Below, piece by piece: positions 1-5,089 of a DNA stretch of 24,001 nt (its first letter is position 1; the number at the start of each line of letters is the position of its first letter). The DNA lies in the IMG/VR virus record IMGVR_UViG_3300023176_001566, positions 1 to 24,001 of that record, one strand, 5' to 3'. The position numbers were made by a program, and so were the translations under genes. The notes below the pieces were generated by a model. It worked only from the letters and a program-made list of their open reading frames with translations, ran no database searches and was not told the DNA's origin. The DNA comes from a virus.

Positions 1-29
1 GCATGGACTGACAGGAGAATAACTGCAAA

Positions 30-254
30 ATGAAAATAACAATTTATAGCAAACCAAACTGCCCGTATTGTAATATGGCAAAGAATCTAGCAGAAATGAA
101 AGGTGCTGAAGTAAGATATCTTATGCTTGGAGAGGACTTCGAGGCAAAGAATTTTATGGCAGAGTTTCCAACTGCTCGAACTTTTCCACAAATTATACTA
201 AACGGCAAGAAGATTGGAGGTTATACAGAACTGGAGAAAGCACTTAGTGAGTAG
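30..254 (+). CDS. Glutaredoxin (74 aa)
   Basis: This is a small cytoplasmic thiol-disulfide oxidoreductase of the thioredoxin fold. The N-terminal strand is followed by the redox motif CPYC at residues 11-14. A cis-proline segment (TFPQI, about residues 52-56) and the GG motif of the glutathione site (KKIGGYTELE) follow. The length of 74 aa is normal for a phage glutaredoxin. The ATG is preceded by an AGGAGA ribosome site at about 12-17. The stop overlaps the next gene by 8 nt. Family knowledge: such proteins reduce ribonucleotide reductase, and this window also encodes a class Ia NrdA/NrdB pair, which is its likely client (inference). It could also reduce the peroxiredoxin at 16459. The identification is secure; the client is not. 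Confidence 0.93.
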   Translation: MKITIYSKPNCPYCNMAKNLAEMKGAEVRYLMLGEDFEAKNFMAEFPTARTFPQIILNGKKIGGYTELEKALSE

Positions 255-537
255 TATCTTCAATAAGAAAGAGAAAATTCAGTATAAATTTCAAGAAGAT
301 AAAATTCTTAGAATGATAAAGAACTATATAGATGGCACTTATGGCGCTCACTATTCTATGAATAAAATTCAATCTACAGAGTTCATTGTAGATGCAGGAC
401 ATGCTGAAGGTTTCTGTATTGGAAACATTATTAAGTATGCTCAAAGATATGGTAAGAAAAACGGAAAAAATGAAGTAGATTTACTCAAAATTATTCATTA
501 CACAATTATTTTATTAGGGAGTGAAGATGGCAATTAA
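247..537 (+). CDS. DUF3310 family protein
   Basis: This 96-residue protein carries the pattern of DUF3310, a small family common in phages. It has an HY pair, then EFI, a GNIIKYAQRYGKK segment, and a DLLKIIHY helix. The family is sometimes annotated as a nucleotide-kinase-like accessory protein, but its function is not established. I chose the GTG at 247, which has GGAG ten bases upstream inside the glutaredoxin gene and gives a short overlap. An in-frame TTG at 214 would overlap glutaredoxin by about 40 nt and lacks a good ribosome site. The gene is followed with overlap by the HTH gene at 527, so translational coupling is likely. Confidence 0.75.
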   Translation: MSSIFNKKEKIQYKFQEDKILRMIKNYIDGTYGAHYSMNKIQSTEFIVDAGHAEGFCIGNIIKYAQRYGKKNGKNEVDLLKIIHYTIILLGSEDGN

Positions 538-1192
538 AAGTAAATCACATGAAAAATTAACAGATACTAACATACAACATGTAGTATCATTACTAGAAGC
601 AGATAATCCTATCACGAAAAAGGAAGCCTGTGAGATTCTGAATATTAGGTATAACACGACCAGACTTCAGAAAATTATAGATGACTGGCGTGATACAATG
701 GAGTTTCGTGAAAGACGACGCTCTATGAACAAAGGTAAACCCGCGAGTGAAGATGAATTAAAAACTGTAGCTCAAATGTATATTGAAGGATTTAATGTAT
801 CTAGTATAGCACAATCGATATATCGTTCTCCTGCTTTTGTGAAAGCAATAGTGGATAGGCTCGGTATTCCAATGAAACTACCTGCAACTGACTATGAGGG
901 CATACGAAATGCTATGCTTCCCGAGCAGTGTGTAAGTGATAGTTTTAAAGAAGGAGAGATTGTATGGGCAATTCGTAAGAATTTTCCAGCAAAAGTAATA
1001 CGAGAACACACTAACATGGATTACGAAAGTAAGCATGGAGCAAAGTGTTATTTAATATATACAATAGAAGAAAACAATTTTGAAGGAACTTTCTTTCCAC
1101 ACATAGAATATGGTGGAAGATACTCATCTCAGCTCGCATATGACTTAGGAAGTCTAAGGCATTTGGAGCAATATGGAGTTAAGTTTATTTAA
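527..1192 (+). CDS. Putative HTH DNA-binding protein
   Basis: This 221-residue protein has two regions that look like helix-turn-helix units. The first is at about residues 15-50 (a KKEACEILNIRYNTTRLQKII-like helix pair). The second is at about 75-115 (ELKTVAQMYIEGFNVSSIAQ, then a recognition-like helix). The C-terminal half has a short beta-rich segment (KEGEIVWAIRKNFPAKVI ... CYLIYTIEE) that could be an SH3-like barrel. ATG 527 is preferred over GTG 521 because AGGGAG lies five bases upstream. The gene overlaps the DUF3310 gene by 11 nt and the next small membrane-protein gene by 20 nt. I do not recognise the exact family. A transcription-regulatory role is an inference from the HTH pattern alone. 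Confidence 0.7.
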   Translation: MAIKSKSHEKLTDTNIQHVVSLLEADNPITKKEACEILNIRYNTTRLQKIIDDWRDTMEFRERRRSMNKGKPASEDELKTVAQMYIEGFNVSSIAQSIYRSPAFVKAIVDRLGIPMKLPATDYEGIRNAMLPEQCVSDSFKEGEIVWAIRKNFPAKVIREHTNMDYESKHGAKCYLIYTIEENNFEGTFFPHIEYGGRYSSQLAYDLGSLRHLEQYGVKFI

Positions 1193-1448
1193 ATTTGCAA
1201 TCGCTATGTATATTTCAGGCGTAGGAATAGCTATGTGGAAAATTTGGTTTCCATGTCATAGAATAATTACGTCTATAGATAGAAATAATATTATGGTGAA
1301 GAAACCTATCTTATCTTTTCTCATTGTATTTGTAATATTTTTTATTATGTTCCCTTTCATAGCATGGATTATATTATTTGATGATAAGATAACAAGGTTT
1401 CAAGATGGATTTATAAAGGGAGTATTAGGAATTAATAATGATAAGTAA
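1173..1448 (+). CDS. Small two-helix membrane protein
   Basis: This 91-residue protein has two clear hydrophobic stretches, at about residues 6-26 and 45-69, separated by a short basic loop (HRIITSIDRNN). That suggests a double-pass inner-membrane protein with both ends on the same side. No signal peptidase site or catalytic motif is visible. The ATG has GGAG a few bases upstream within the HTH gene, overlaps that gene by 20 nt, and overlaps the next gene by 11 nt. Its function is unknown. Its place among small genes ahead of the replication block suggests a host-interaction role, but nothing in the sequence shows that. Confidence 0.65.
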   Translation: MELSLFKFAIAMYISGVGIAMWKIWFPCHRIITSIDRNNIMVKKPILSFLIVFVIFFIMFPFIAWIILFDDKITRFQDGFIKGVLGINNDK

Positions 1449-1641
1449 TAAAAATTTTGATGTTTATTCTTCATATGTAAAAGGAGACCTTCAAGCAGAC
1501 ACTATAAAAATAGGCGACGATTGGGGTTGTGCTTTCTATAAAAATGGAGAGTTTATTAAAACAGAAACTTACAAAGGACATAGTGAATCTTACGCAGAAG
1601 ATGCTGCTGATAACTATGTATTTGGAATTAAAAAATTATAA
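1438..1641 (+). CDS. Small hypothetical protein (67 aa)
   Basis: This is a 67-residue acidic soluble protein. Visible features are an aromatic cluster DDWGCAFYKNGEFIKTETYKG and a C-terminal helix-like SYAEDAADNYVFGIKKL. The first part reads like a small beta-sheet, the last like one helix. It overlaps the membrane-protein gene by 11 nt, and its stop shares a base with the ATG of the following small gene (TAATG). I do not recognise the family. The run of tightly coupled starts is the main support for its being real. Confidence 0.6.
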   Translation: MISNKNFDVYSSYVKGDLQADTIKIGDDWGCAFYKNGEFIKTETYKGHSESYAEDAADNYVFGIKKL

Positions 1642-1796
1642 TGGCAATTTGGTATATGAGATTACTGGAAGAACAAGAAAAAGCAGAAAAATATGTAGAA
1701 TCAGAACTTCCACAAAACGAACAAAAGAATAAAGGTTGGTATTGGGATTCAGAAACTAAAAAATTCTACAGGTGGGATAACTTCCCAAGGGGATAA
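1641..1796 (+). CDS. Very small W-rich protein (51 aa)
   Basis: This short gene starts at the ATG that overlaps the preceding stop (TAATG at 1639-1643) and encodes 51 residues. The first half is a charged helix (LLEEQEKAEKYVESE). The second half is an aromatic motif with W33, Y34, W35, F42, Y43 and W45 (GWYWDSETKKFYRWDNFP). This resembles the two-tryptophan beta hairpins of WW-like or OCRE-like modules, but the match is by eye only. The gap between its neighbours is filled exactly: its stop lies two bases before the ATG of the gene at 1799. Its function is unknown. Confidence 0.6.
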   Translation: MAIWYMRLLEEQEKAEKYVESELPQNEQKNKGWYWDSETKKFYRWDNFPRG

Positions 1797-1798
1797 AT

Positions 1799-1996
1799 AT
1801 GAACTATTTATTAGAAGCATTATGTAAAAAATTAGAAGGCGAAATCGCAGTATGCAAAGCAAATGTTCTTGCATATCAAAGAAATCCTGTTGGAATTGGG
1901 GAACACCCAGAGATTGTAGAAGCTGTCGAGTCTCAGGTTGCTAAATTAGCAGAGGCCGAAGATAAGTTAGAAGTAATCAAAAGACATTTTTCATAA
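1799..1996 (+). CDS. Small helical protein (65 aa)
   Basis: This 65-residue protein is almost entirely helical by appearance. It has an N-terminal helix (MNYLLEALCKKLEGEIAVCKANVLAYQ), a short Gly/Pro break (PVGIGEHPEI), and a C-terminal heptad-like helix (VESQVAKLAEAEDKLEVIK). It could form a helical hairpin or coiled coil. AAGGGG lies upstream of the ATG, overlapping the end of the preceding gene. It is the last gene before a strong promoter at 2015-2043. I do not recognise the family. Confidence 0.6.
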   Translation: MNYLLEALCKKLEGEIAVCKANVLAYQRNPVGIGEHPEIVEAVESQVAKLAEAEDKLEVIKRHFS

Positions 1997-2003
1997 GGAA
2001 ACG

Positions 2004-2043
2004 AAAAATAGTTCTTGACACCGCCTTAAAATTTTTATATAAT
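2004..2043 (+). promoter_or_regulatory. Sigma70-type promoter P1
   Basis: TTGACA at 2015-2020, a 17-bp spacer, and TATAAT at 2038-2043 match the sigma70 consensus perfectly. The -35 box lies in an AAAAATAGTTCTTGACA block that recurs at five other sites in this window. The start of transcription is expected near 2050. It drives the HTH gene at 2070, about 20 nt downstream. Confidence 0.93.
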
Positions 2044-2069
2044 ATAATTATATTTTAGAAGAACAGTTA

Positions 2070-2543
2070 ATGAGTGATAGATTTTATATGCAACAATTAC
2101 AAGCAACTGGATGGGCTCCAGGCTATCGTAATACAGACAGCATAGAAGAATACAAATCACGATTTGGCTTAATTAATAGGAGAAAAAGAATGTCTTGGAC
2201 AGACGAGAAAAAACAAGAAGCAGTTGACATGTATGTCGCTGAAGAACCTACTCCAGAGAATAGTATGGAGATAGTAAAAGATATCGCAGAGCAGCTAGAA
2301 GAATCTCCAAATGGTGTTAGAATGATTCTTACAAAAGCAGGTGTTTATGTAAGAAAAACTCCAGCAGCTAGATCTTCAGGCGGTTCAAGCGGTGGTGGTA
2401 GAGTAAGTGTTGCTGACGCACAATCCTCCTTGACTAGTGCGCTGAGTGATGCAGGTCAGGATATTGATGAAGCAATCATCTCAAAACTAACTGGTAAAGC
2501 AGCAGTATACTTTACTACAGTAGTAAATAACTTAAACAATTAG
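2070..2543 (+). CDS. HTH DNA-binding protein, Gly/Ser-rich linker
   Basis: This protein is 157 residues from ATG 2070. Residues 41-100 begin MSWTDEKKQEAV and continue to a recognition-like helix (SPNGVRMILTKAGVYV). This resembles each repeat of the HTH protein at 6270, which begins KWTDERTQQLV. A flexible SSGGSSGGG linker (about 103-111) leads to a C-terminal helical domain (LTSALSDAGQDIDEAIISKLTGKAAVYFTTVV). The start is ambiguous. ATG 2190 has a strong AGGAG site and would give a 117-residue protein starting at the WTDE motif, while ATG 2070 sits just after promoter P1 and includes 40 extra residues. The gene stands alone between P1 and terminator T1, as expected for a separately controlled, abundant regulator or nucleoid-type protein (inference). 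Confidence 0.75.
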   Translation: MSDRFYMQQLQATGWAPGYRNTDSIEEYKSRFGLINRRKRMSWTDEKKQEAVDMYVAEEPTPENSMEIVKDIAEQLEESPNGVRMILTKAGVYVRKTPAARSSGGSSGGGRVSVADAQSSLTSALSDAGQDIDEAIISKLTGKAAVYFTTVVNNLNN

Positions 2544-2557
2544 TTTTAGTTTTTTAG

Positions 2558-2587
2558 CTAGGGTATCTTAGGGTACCCTAGTTTTTT
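2558..2587 (+). terminator. Intrinsic terminator T1
   Basis: CTAGGGTA (2558-2565) pairs perfectly with TACCCTAG (2574-2581) around an 8-nt loop and is followed by six T. It lies 14 nt after the stop of the HTH gene. No consensus promoter is visible between it and the next gene at 2657; only a weak TTTACA (2613-2618) with a poor -10 is present. Confidence 0.85.
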
Positions 2588-2656
2588 GCATCCATAGTAT
2601 GTAACCAAAAATTTTACAATTCAAATAATCATTTGTTAGATAAAATTGGAGGAAAC

Positions 2657-2920
2657 ATGACAAAGGATGATTTTAAAAAGAAACTAGATGACGCAGGCGA
2701 TGCAGTCATTACTTACAGAAGTAAGAATTCACGCAGACTAAAATACAATATTTGCACTAGAGACTTTTCTACGAAGTATATAGCAGAAAAGAAAAATAGA
2801 GCAAAAGAATCTAAAGACACAGTCCTCTTATTTTGCTGGGACACAGACTCATATCGTCTATTGATGCCTAATAATGTGACAAGTATTGTACCATTAAATA
2901 GGATAATTAAAAATGATTGA
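2657..2920 (+). CDS. Small basic protein, possible SH3-barrel (DUF2693-like)
   Basis: This is an 87-residue protein from ATG 2657, which has GGAGG five bases upstream. An upstream in-frame TTG at 2633 has no ribosome site. The sequence alternates strand-like segments: AVITYRSKNSRRLKYNICT, then a basic patch, then TVLLFCWDTDSYRLLMPNNVTSIVPL. The WDT(D/E) element followed by a short strand resembles the small phage proteins annotated as SH3 beta-barrel or DUF2693. That match is from memory and tentative. It overlaps the PC4-like gene by 8 nt, so the two are probably co-translated. A nucleic-acid-binding role would fit the basic surface but is not shown. Confidence 0.7.
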   Translation: MTKDDFKKKLDDAGDAVITYRSKNSRRLKYNICTRDFSTKYIAEKKNRAKESKDTVLLFCWDTDSYRLLMPNNVTSIVPLNRIIKND

Positions 2921-3209
2921 TTTAAGTGCACCTACAAAATATGAAAGAGTAATTACAGAAGGAGATACGGAGCAACTCCGTTTAGTAATCAACACCTTTA
3001 GAGGTGTTGAGTACCTTTCTCTCCGAAAATACTATTTAGACTTTGATGAAGAATGGTTGCCTTCAAAGGAAGGTGTATCCATGCCTATTGATATTGAAAA
3101 TGTTCAGGAACTTTTTACAGGACTAGTTGAAATATTATCACTAGCAGAAAGTAAAAGTATATTGGAAGAAGAGTTTAAAGAAATTTTAGACCAAATTTAC
3201 CAAAACTAA
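2913..3209 (+). CDS. PC4/p15-type ssDNA-binding protein
   Basis: This 98-residue protein matches the transcriptional coactivator p15 (PC4) fold. It has a strand LRLVINTFRGVEYLSLRKYY, then DEEWLPSKEGVSM, then a helix that starts DIENVQELFTGLVEIL. In the family this reads as V(R)L..F.G...VDIR.YY followed by the PTKKGIS turn. PC4 proteins dimerise and bind single-stranded DNA. Phage and bacterial members are thought to act in transcription or DNA transactions. It overlaps the upstream small gene by 8 nt and is followed 9 nt later by promoter P2. No acidic tail is obvious beyond the C-terminal EEEFKEIL helix. The family call is fairly secure; the role in this phage is unknown. Confidence 0.8.
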   Translation: MIDLSAPTKYERVITEGDTEQLRLVINTFRGVEYLSLRKYYLDFDEEWLPSKEGVSMPIDIENVQELFTGLVEILSLAESKSILEEEFKEILDQIYQN

Positions 3210-3213
3210 ATTT

Positions 3214-3247
3214 AGTTCTTGACAAATCCTTAAAAGCCGTGTATAAT
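3214..3247 (+). promoter_or_regulatory. Sigma70-type promoter P2
   Basis: TTGACA (3219-3224), a 17-bp spacer and TATAAT (3242-3247) are preceded by AGTTC as in the other copies. Transcription should begin near 3254, directly at or just before the ATG at 3255 and 26 nt before the ATG at 3280. It would transcribe the tRNA-Glu gene. Confidence 0.92.
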
Positions 3248-3254
3248 ATTATAT

Positions 3255-3554
3255 ATGATTATAAAAGGAAGTTTAAATTATGACCAATTTGGTCGCAAAA
3301 GAAAAAGAAAAGCAACAAGGGCGCGTTCGTCTAGTCAGGTGAGGACACAAGGTTTTCATCCTTGCAACACGGGTTCGAATCCCGTACGCGCTTCCAGTAA
3401 ACACATACCTAGTGCAGAACTGAAGCCATATACACCGCCGAAAGATGACAGCTATAAGAAAGAAGTAAGTAAAAACTATACTGTTTCGATAGCGTACAAC
3501 AAAGGTGCATATCAAGTGATTCCTAAGGATGAAGTCAAACATATCGGAAAATAG
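3255..3554 (+). CDS. Small protein gene interrupted by tRNA-Glu
   Basis: From ATG 3255 a 99-codon frame runs open through the tRNA at 3320-3396 and ends at TAG 3552. Residues 22-48 are then simply a translation of the tRNA, so this frame may not be the ancestral one. A second start, ATG 3280, has an AAGGAAG site about nine bases upstream. It encodes MTNLVAKEKEKQQG and then enters the tRNA, where it meets TGA at 3340. If exactly the 77 tRNA bases are removed, the 3280 frame joins the downstream frame at ...KQQG/KHIPSAELK... and gives 65 residues ending in YTVSIAYNKGAYQVIPKDEV followed by KHIGK. The C-terminal part looks like a genuine small protein. Whether the product is the 99-aa read-through, a disrupted gene, or something processed is open. 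Confidence 0.45.
   Translation: MIIKGSLNYDQFGRKRKRKATRARSSSQVRTQGFHPCNTGSNPVRASSKHIPSAELKPYTPPKDDSYKKEVSKNYTVSIAYNKGAYQVIPKDEVKHIGK
3320..3396 (+). tRNA. trnE: tRNA-Glu (anticodon UUC)
   Basis: A full cloverleaf of 77 nt with encoded CCA can be drawn. The acceptor GGCGCGT pairs with ACGCGCT. The D stem is GTCT/GGAC, the anticodon stem CAAGG/CCTTG with loop TTTTCAT (anticodon TTC), the variable loop CAAC, and the T arm ACGGG-TTCGAAT-CCCGT. The TC at positions 8-9, GTCT D stem and 4-nt variable loop match bacterial tRNA-Glu. Two features are odd: the first pair is G1-U72 and the discriminator base is U73, whereas bacterial tRNA-Glu normally has G or A there. GAA is a very frequent codon in these AT-rich genes, so the tRNA could support phage translation. 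It is transcribed from promoter P2. Confidence 0.93.
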
Positions 3555-3586
3555 TTCTTGACACATGGTTAAATTTTTAGTATAAT
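3548..3586 (+). promoter_or_regulatory. Sigma70-type promoter P3 (leaderless ligA)
   Basis: TTGACA (3558-3563), a 17-bp spacer and TATAAT (3581-3586) form another perfect copy. The TAG stop of the preceding frame (3552-3554) lies inside the conserved ATAGTTC block. The ligA ATG is at 3593, only six bases after the -10 box, so the transcript should start at or next to the A of the ATG. Confidence 0.93.
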
Positions 3587-3592
3587 ATATAA

Positions 3593-4531
3593 ATGTTAGA
3601 AAATCTTATCAAGCGAGCATCAGCAGAGTATTATAAAGGCACTCCAATCATGTCAGATGAGGTTTTCGATCACCTAGTACAAATGGTGACAGAAGAAAGT
3701 ATCGGTTATAAGAGTTCTTATGAAAGAAGATACAAGCACATGTTTCCTTTGTTCTCCCTCCAAAAAGTAATACAAGGCGTCGATTCCCCACCAGATTGGG
3801 GAAACGACGACTTTGTTACGACTGCAAAACTTGACGGTGCAGCTATAAGTATACTTTATGGTGGAGGTGAGTTTCAAAAAGCACTCACAAGAGGAGACGG
3901 AATAGAAGGACTAGACATTACTCATCTTATTCGTACACTAGTCCCGAATAAAATTAATTATGATGAGGTAATACAGATTTCGGGAGAAGTAGTAGCTCCC
4001 AAGGAGATACCTAATGCAAGAAACTATGCAGCGGGTGCGCTAAACTTAAAAGATAGAAAAGAATTTGAGACAAGAGAACTCAACTTTGTCGTACACGGAG
4101 TATCTCCTTACATTACAGACAACTATGTATCAGACATGAGATTTATATCAAATCTTGGTTTCGATACAGCCATCGATAGTGACTACTCACAGTTTCCTCA
4201 TGACGGCTCTGTATTTCGCGTTGCTCAAAACGATAGATTTGACGCATATGGATATACAAGTCATCATCCCCGTGGCGCATTTGCCCTGAAGAAGCAGGAA
4301 ACAGGAGTAGTCACCGTCCTCCAAGATGTAACTTGGCAAGTAGGTAAATCAGGTGCAGTTTCACCTGTTGCACACTTCAAGCCAATCGACATAGAGGGCG
4401 CAACAGTATCAAAGGCAACTCTACACAATAAGTCAATTATCGAAGCACTGAATTTAGAAATTGGATGCAAGATAGAAGTAATTCGTGCAGGTAAAATTAT
4501 ACCGCAAGTTTTAAGGAGAATAAATGACTGA
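3593..4531 (+). CDS. ligA: NAD-dependent DNA ligase, adenylation and OB subunit (LigA)
   Basis: This 312-residue protein is the N-terminal half of a bacterial-type NAD+-dependent DNA ligase, which seals nicks during replication. A domain Ia-like helix pair (SAEYYKGTPIMSDEVFDHL) starts the protein. The nucleotidyltransferase core has the nucleophile motif KLDG (K79), RGDG (100-103), SGEV (130-133) and RNYAAGAL (143-150). The OB fold is at about 225-312 (TWQVGKSGAVSPVA ... IEVIRAGKIIPQVLRRI). The motif IV lysine of the usual DGVVIKV is Arg209 here (DGSVFRV). The protein ends just where the zinc finger would begin; that part is supplied by LigB at 5506. Phage T5 also has LigA and LigB. Translation is probably leaderless from P3, since there is no room for a ribosome site after the predicted start of transcription. 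Confidence 0.93.
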   Translation: MLENLIKRASAEYYKGTPIMSDEVFDHLVQMVTEESIGYKSSYERRYKHMFPLFSLQKVIQGVDSPPDWGNDDFVTTAKLDGAAISILYGGGEFQKALTRGDGIEGLDITHLIRTLVPNKINYDEVIQISGEVVAPKEIPNARNYAAGALNLKDRKEFETRELNFVVHGVSPYITDNYVSDMRFISNLGFDTAIDSDYSQFPHDGSVFRVAQNDRFDAYGYTSHHPRGAFALKKQETGVVTVLQDVTWQVGKSGAVSPVAHFKPIDIEGATVSKATLHNKSIIEALNLEIGCKIEVIRAGKIIPQVLRRIND

Positions 4532-4661
4532 AGTAGATATTTTAAAAGCAGAAATAACAGATTTAAACAAAAGACTATATGAAGCATATGAAAAAATCGC
4601 AAAACTTTCATCCGAAAGAAATAGAGAACAGCAAAAGAATCTTCAAGAGTGCGACTCCTAA
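4524..4661 (+). CDS. Very small coiled-coil protein (45 aa)
   Basis: A 45-codon frame starts at ATG 4524 with a strong AAGGAG site five bases upstream, overlapping the end of ligA by 8 nt. The protein is one charged helix with heptad-like leucine and isoleucine spacing (VDILKAEITDLNKRLYEAYE, then KIAKLSSERN), so a coiled coil is likely. It overlaps the membrane-protein gene at 4579 by about 80 nt in another frame. The ribosome site and coupling to ligA support it. Its function is unknown. Confidence 0.5.
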   Translation: MTEVDILKAEITDLNKRLYEAYEKIAKLSSERNREQQKNLQECDS

Positions 4662-4890
4662 GTACACGATTGATTGGTATGTAAAGTGGGTGGCTTCACT
4701 CATTTTACTTTGTGCTATGGTAGTAAGAGCTGCTGGATACAGCAATACTCTTGATACGTTTCTATCCTTTCTTGGATGCCTAGGTTGGCTATTTGTTGCA
4801 TTTGCATGGAAAGACCGCGCACTTGTAATGTTAAATAGTATTGCATGTTTCATATTACTTACAGGATTATTGACAAACTTAAATGGCTAA
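4579..4890 (+). CDS. Small three-helix membrane protein
   Basis: This protein is 103 residues from ATG 4579, or 100 from ATG 4588; neither has a clear ribosome site. After a basic N-terminus (KSQNFHPKEIENSKRIFKSA) comes TPKYTIDWYVKWVASLILLC. Three hydrophobic segments lie at about residues 36-55, 60-78 and 84-100. It is therefore a probable inner-membrane protein with a cytoplasmic basic tail. The N-terminal 25 codons overlap the coiled-coil gene at 4524, so the true start may lie further in. It overlaps the next gene by 8 nt. I do not know its function. It lies between the two ligase halves. Confidence 0.65.
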   Translation: MKHMKKSQNFHPKEIENSKRIFKSATPKYTIDWYVKWVASLILLCAMVVRAAGYSNTLDTFLSFLGCLGWLFVAFAWKDRALVMLNSIACFILLTGLLTNLNG

Positions 4891-5089
4891 TACACTTAGA
4901 CAAAAAATAGAACTTCGTATGCAAATTCTTGAAGAAATGATGAAAAGAAATATGCAGATTCATGACCCAGAAACAGTAGATTTATTCTTAGATAGACTTA
5001 CTTACTGTTGGGGAGTTATGAATGAAGAAGATCGTGATTTTGTTCAAGGTTGTCAGTTTGCACTTGAAGAAAAACATGAGTGGAAATGA
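4883..5089 (+). CDS. Small acidic helical protein (68 aa)
   Basis: This 68-residue protein is rich in Glu, Met and Asp and probably all-helical (TLRQKIELRMQILEEMMKRN ... ETVDLFLDRLTYCWGVMNEE). The ATG overlaps the end of the membrane-protein gene by 8 nt, and the stop overlaps the next ATG (ATGA at 5086-5089). I do not recognise the family. Its only evident context is the small-gene cassette that separates ligA from ligB. Confidence 0.65.
   Translation: MANTLRQKIELRMQILEEMMKRNMQIHDPETVDLFLDRLTYCWGVMNEEDRDFVQGCQFALEEKHEWK

Noticed and set aside
1-33. Possible 3' end of a preceding gene
   Set aside because: Two frames end here (TAA at 20-22 and TGA at 31-33). Both are too short to tell which, if any, is the real upstream gene, so no feature is called.
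1529-1732. 67-codon + strand frame across two small genes
   Set aside because: It overlaps the better supported genes at 1438 and 1641, its start has no ribosome site, and its translation is Lys/Arg-rich low complexity. It is a shadow frame.
2613-2645. Weak promoter-like TTTACA with AT-rich -10 after T1
   Set aside because: The best -10 candidate matches only three of six bases at an acceptable spacing, so it is mentioned but not called.
3273-3566. Long minus-strand open frames here and elsewhere (for example 4264-4611, 9988-10344, 12769-13044)
   Set aside because: All lie opposite well-identified + strand genes or the tRNA, have no ribosome site or promoter, and give Phe/Leu-rich translations typical of the complement of AT-rich coding DNA.
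4869-4874. Isolated TTGACA (also near 9595 and 12135)
   Set aside because: No TATAAT-like hexamer follows at 16-18 bp and the TTC prefix and A-rich block of P1-P6 are missing; they are inside coding sequence.
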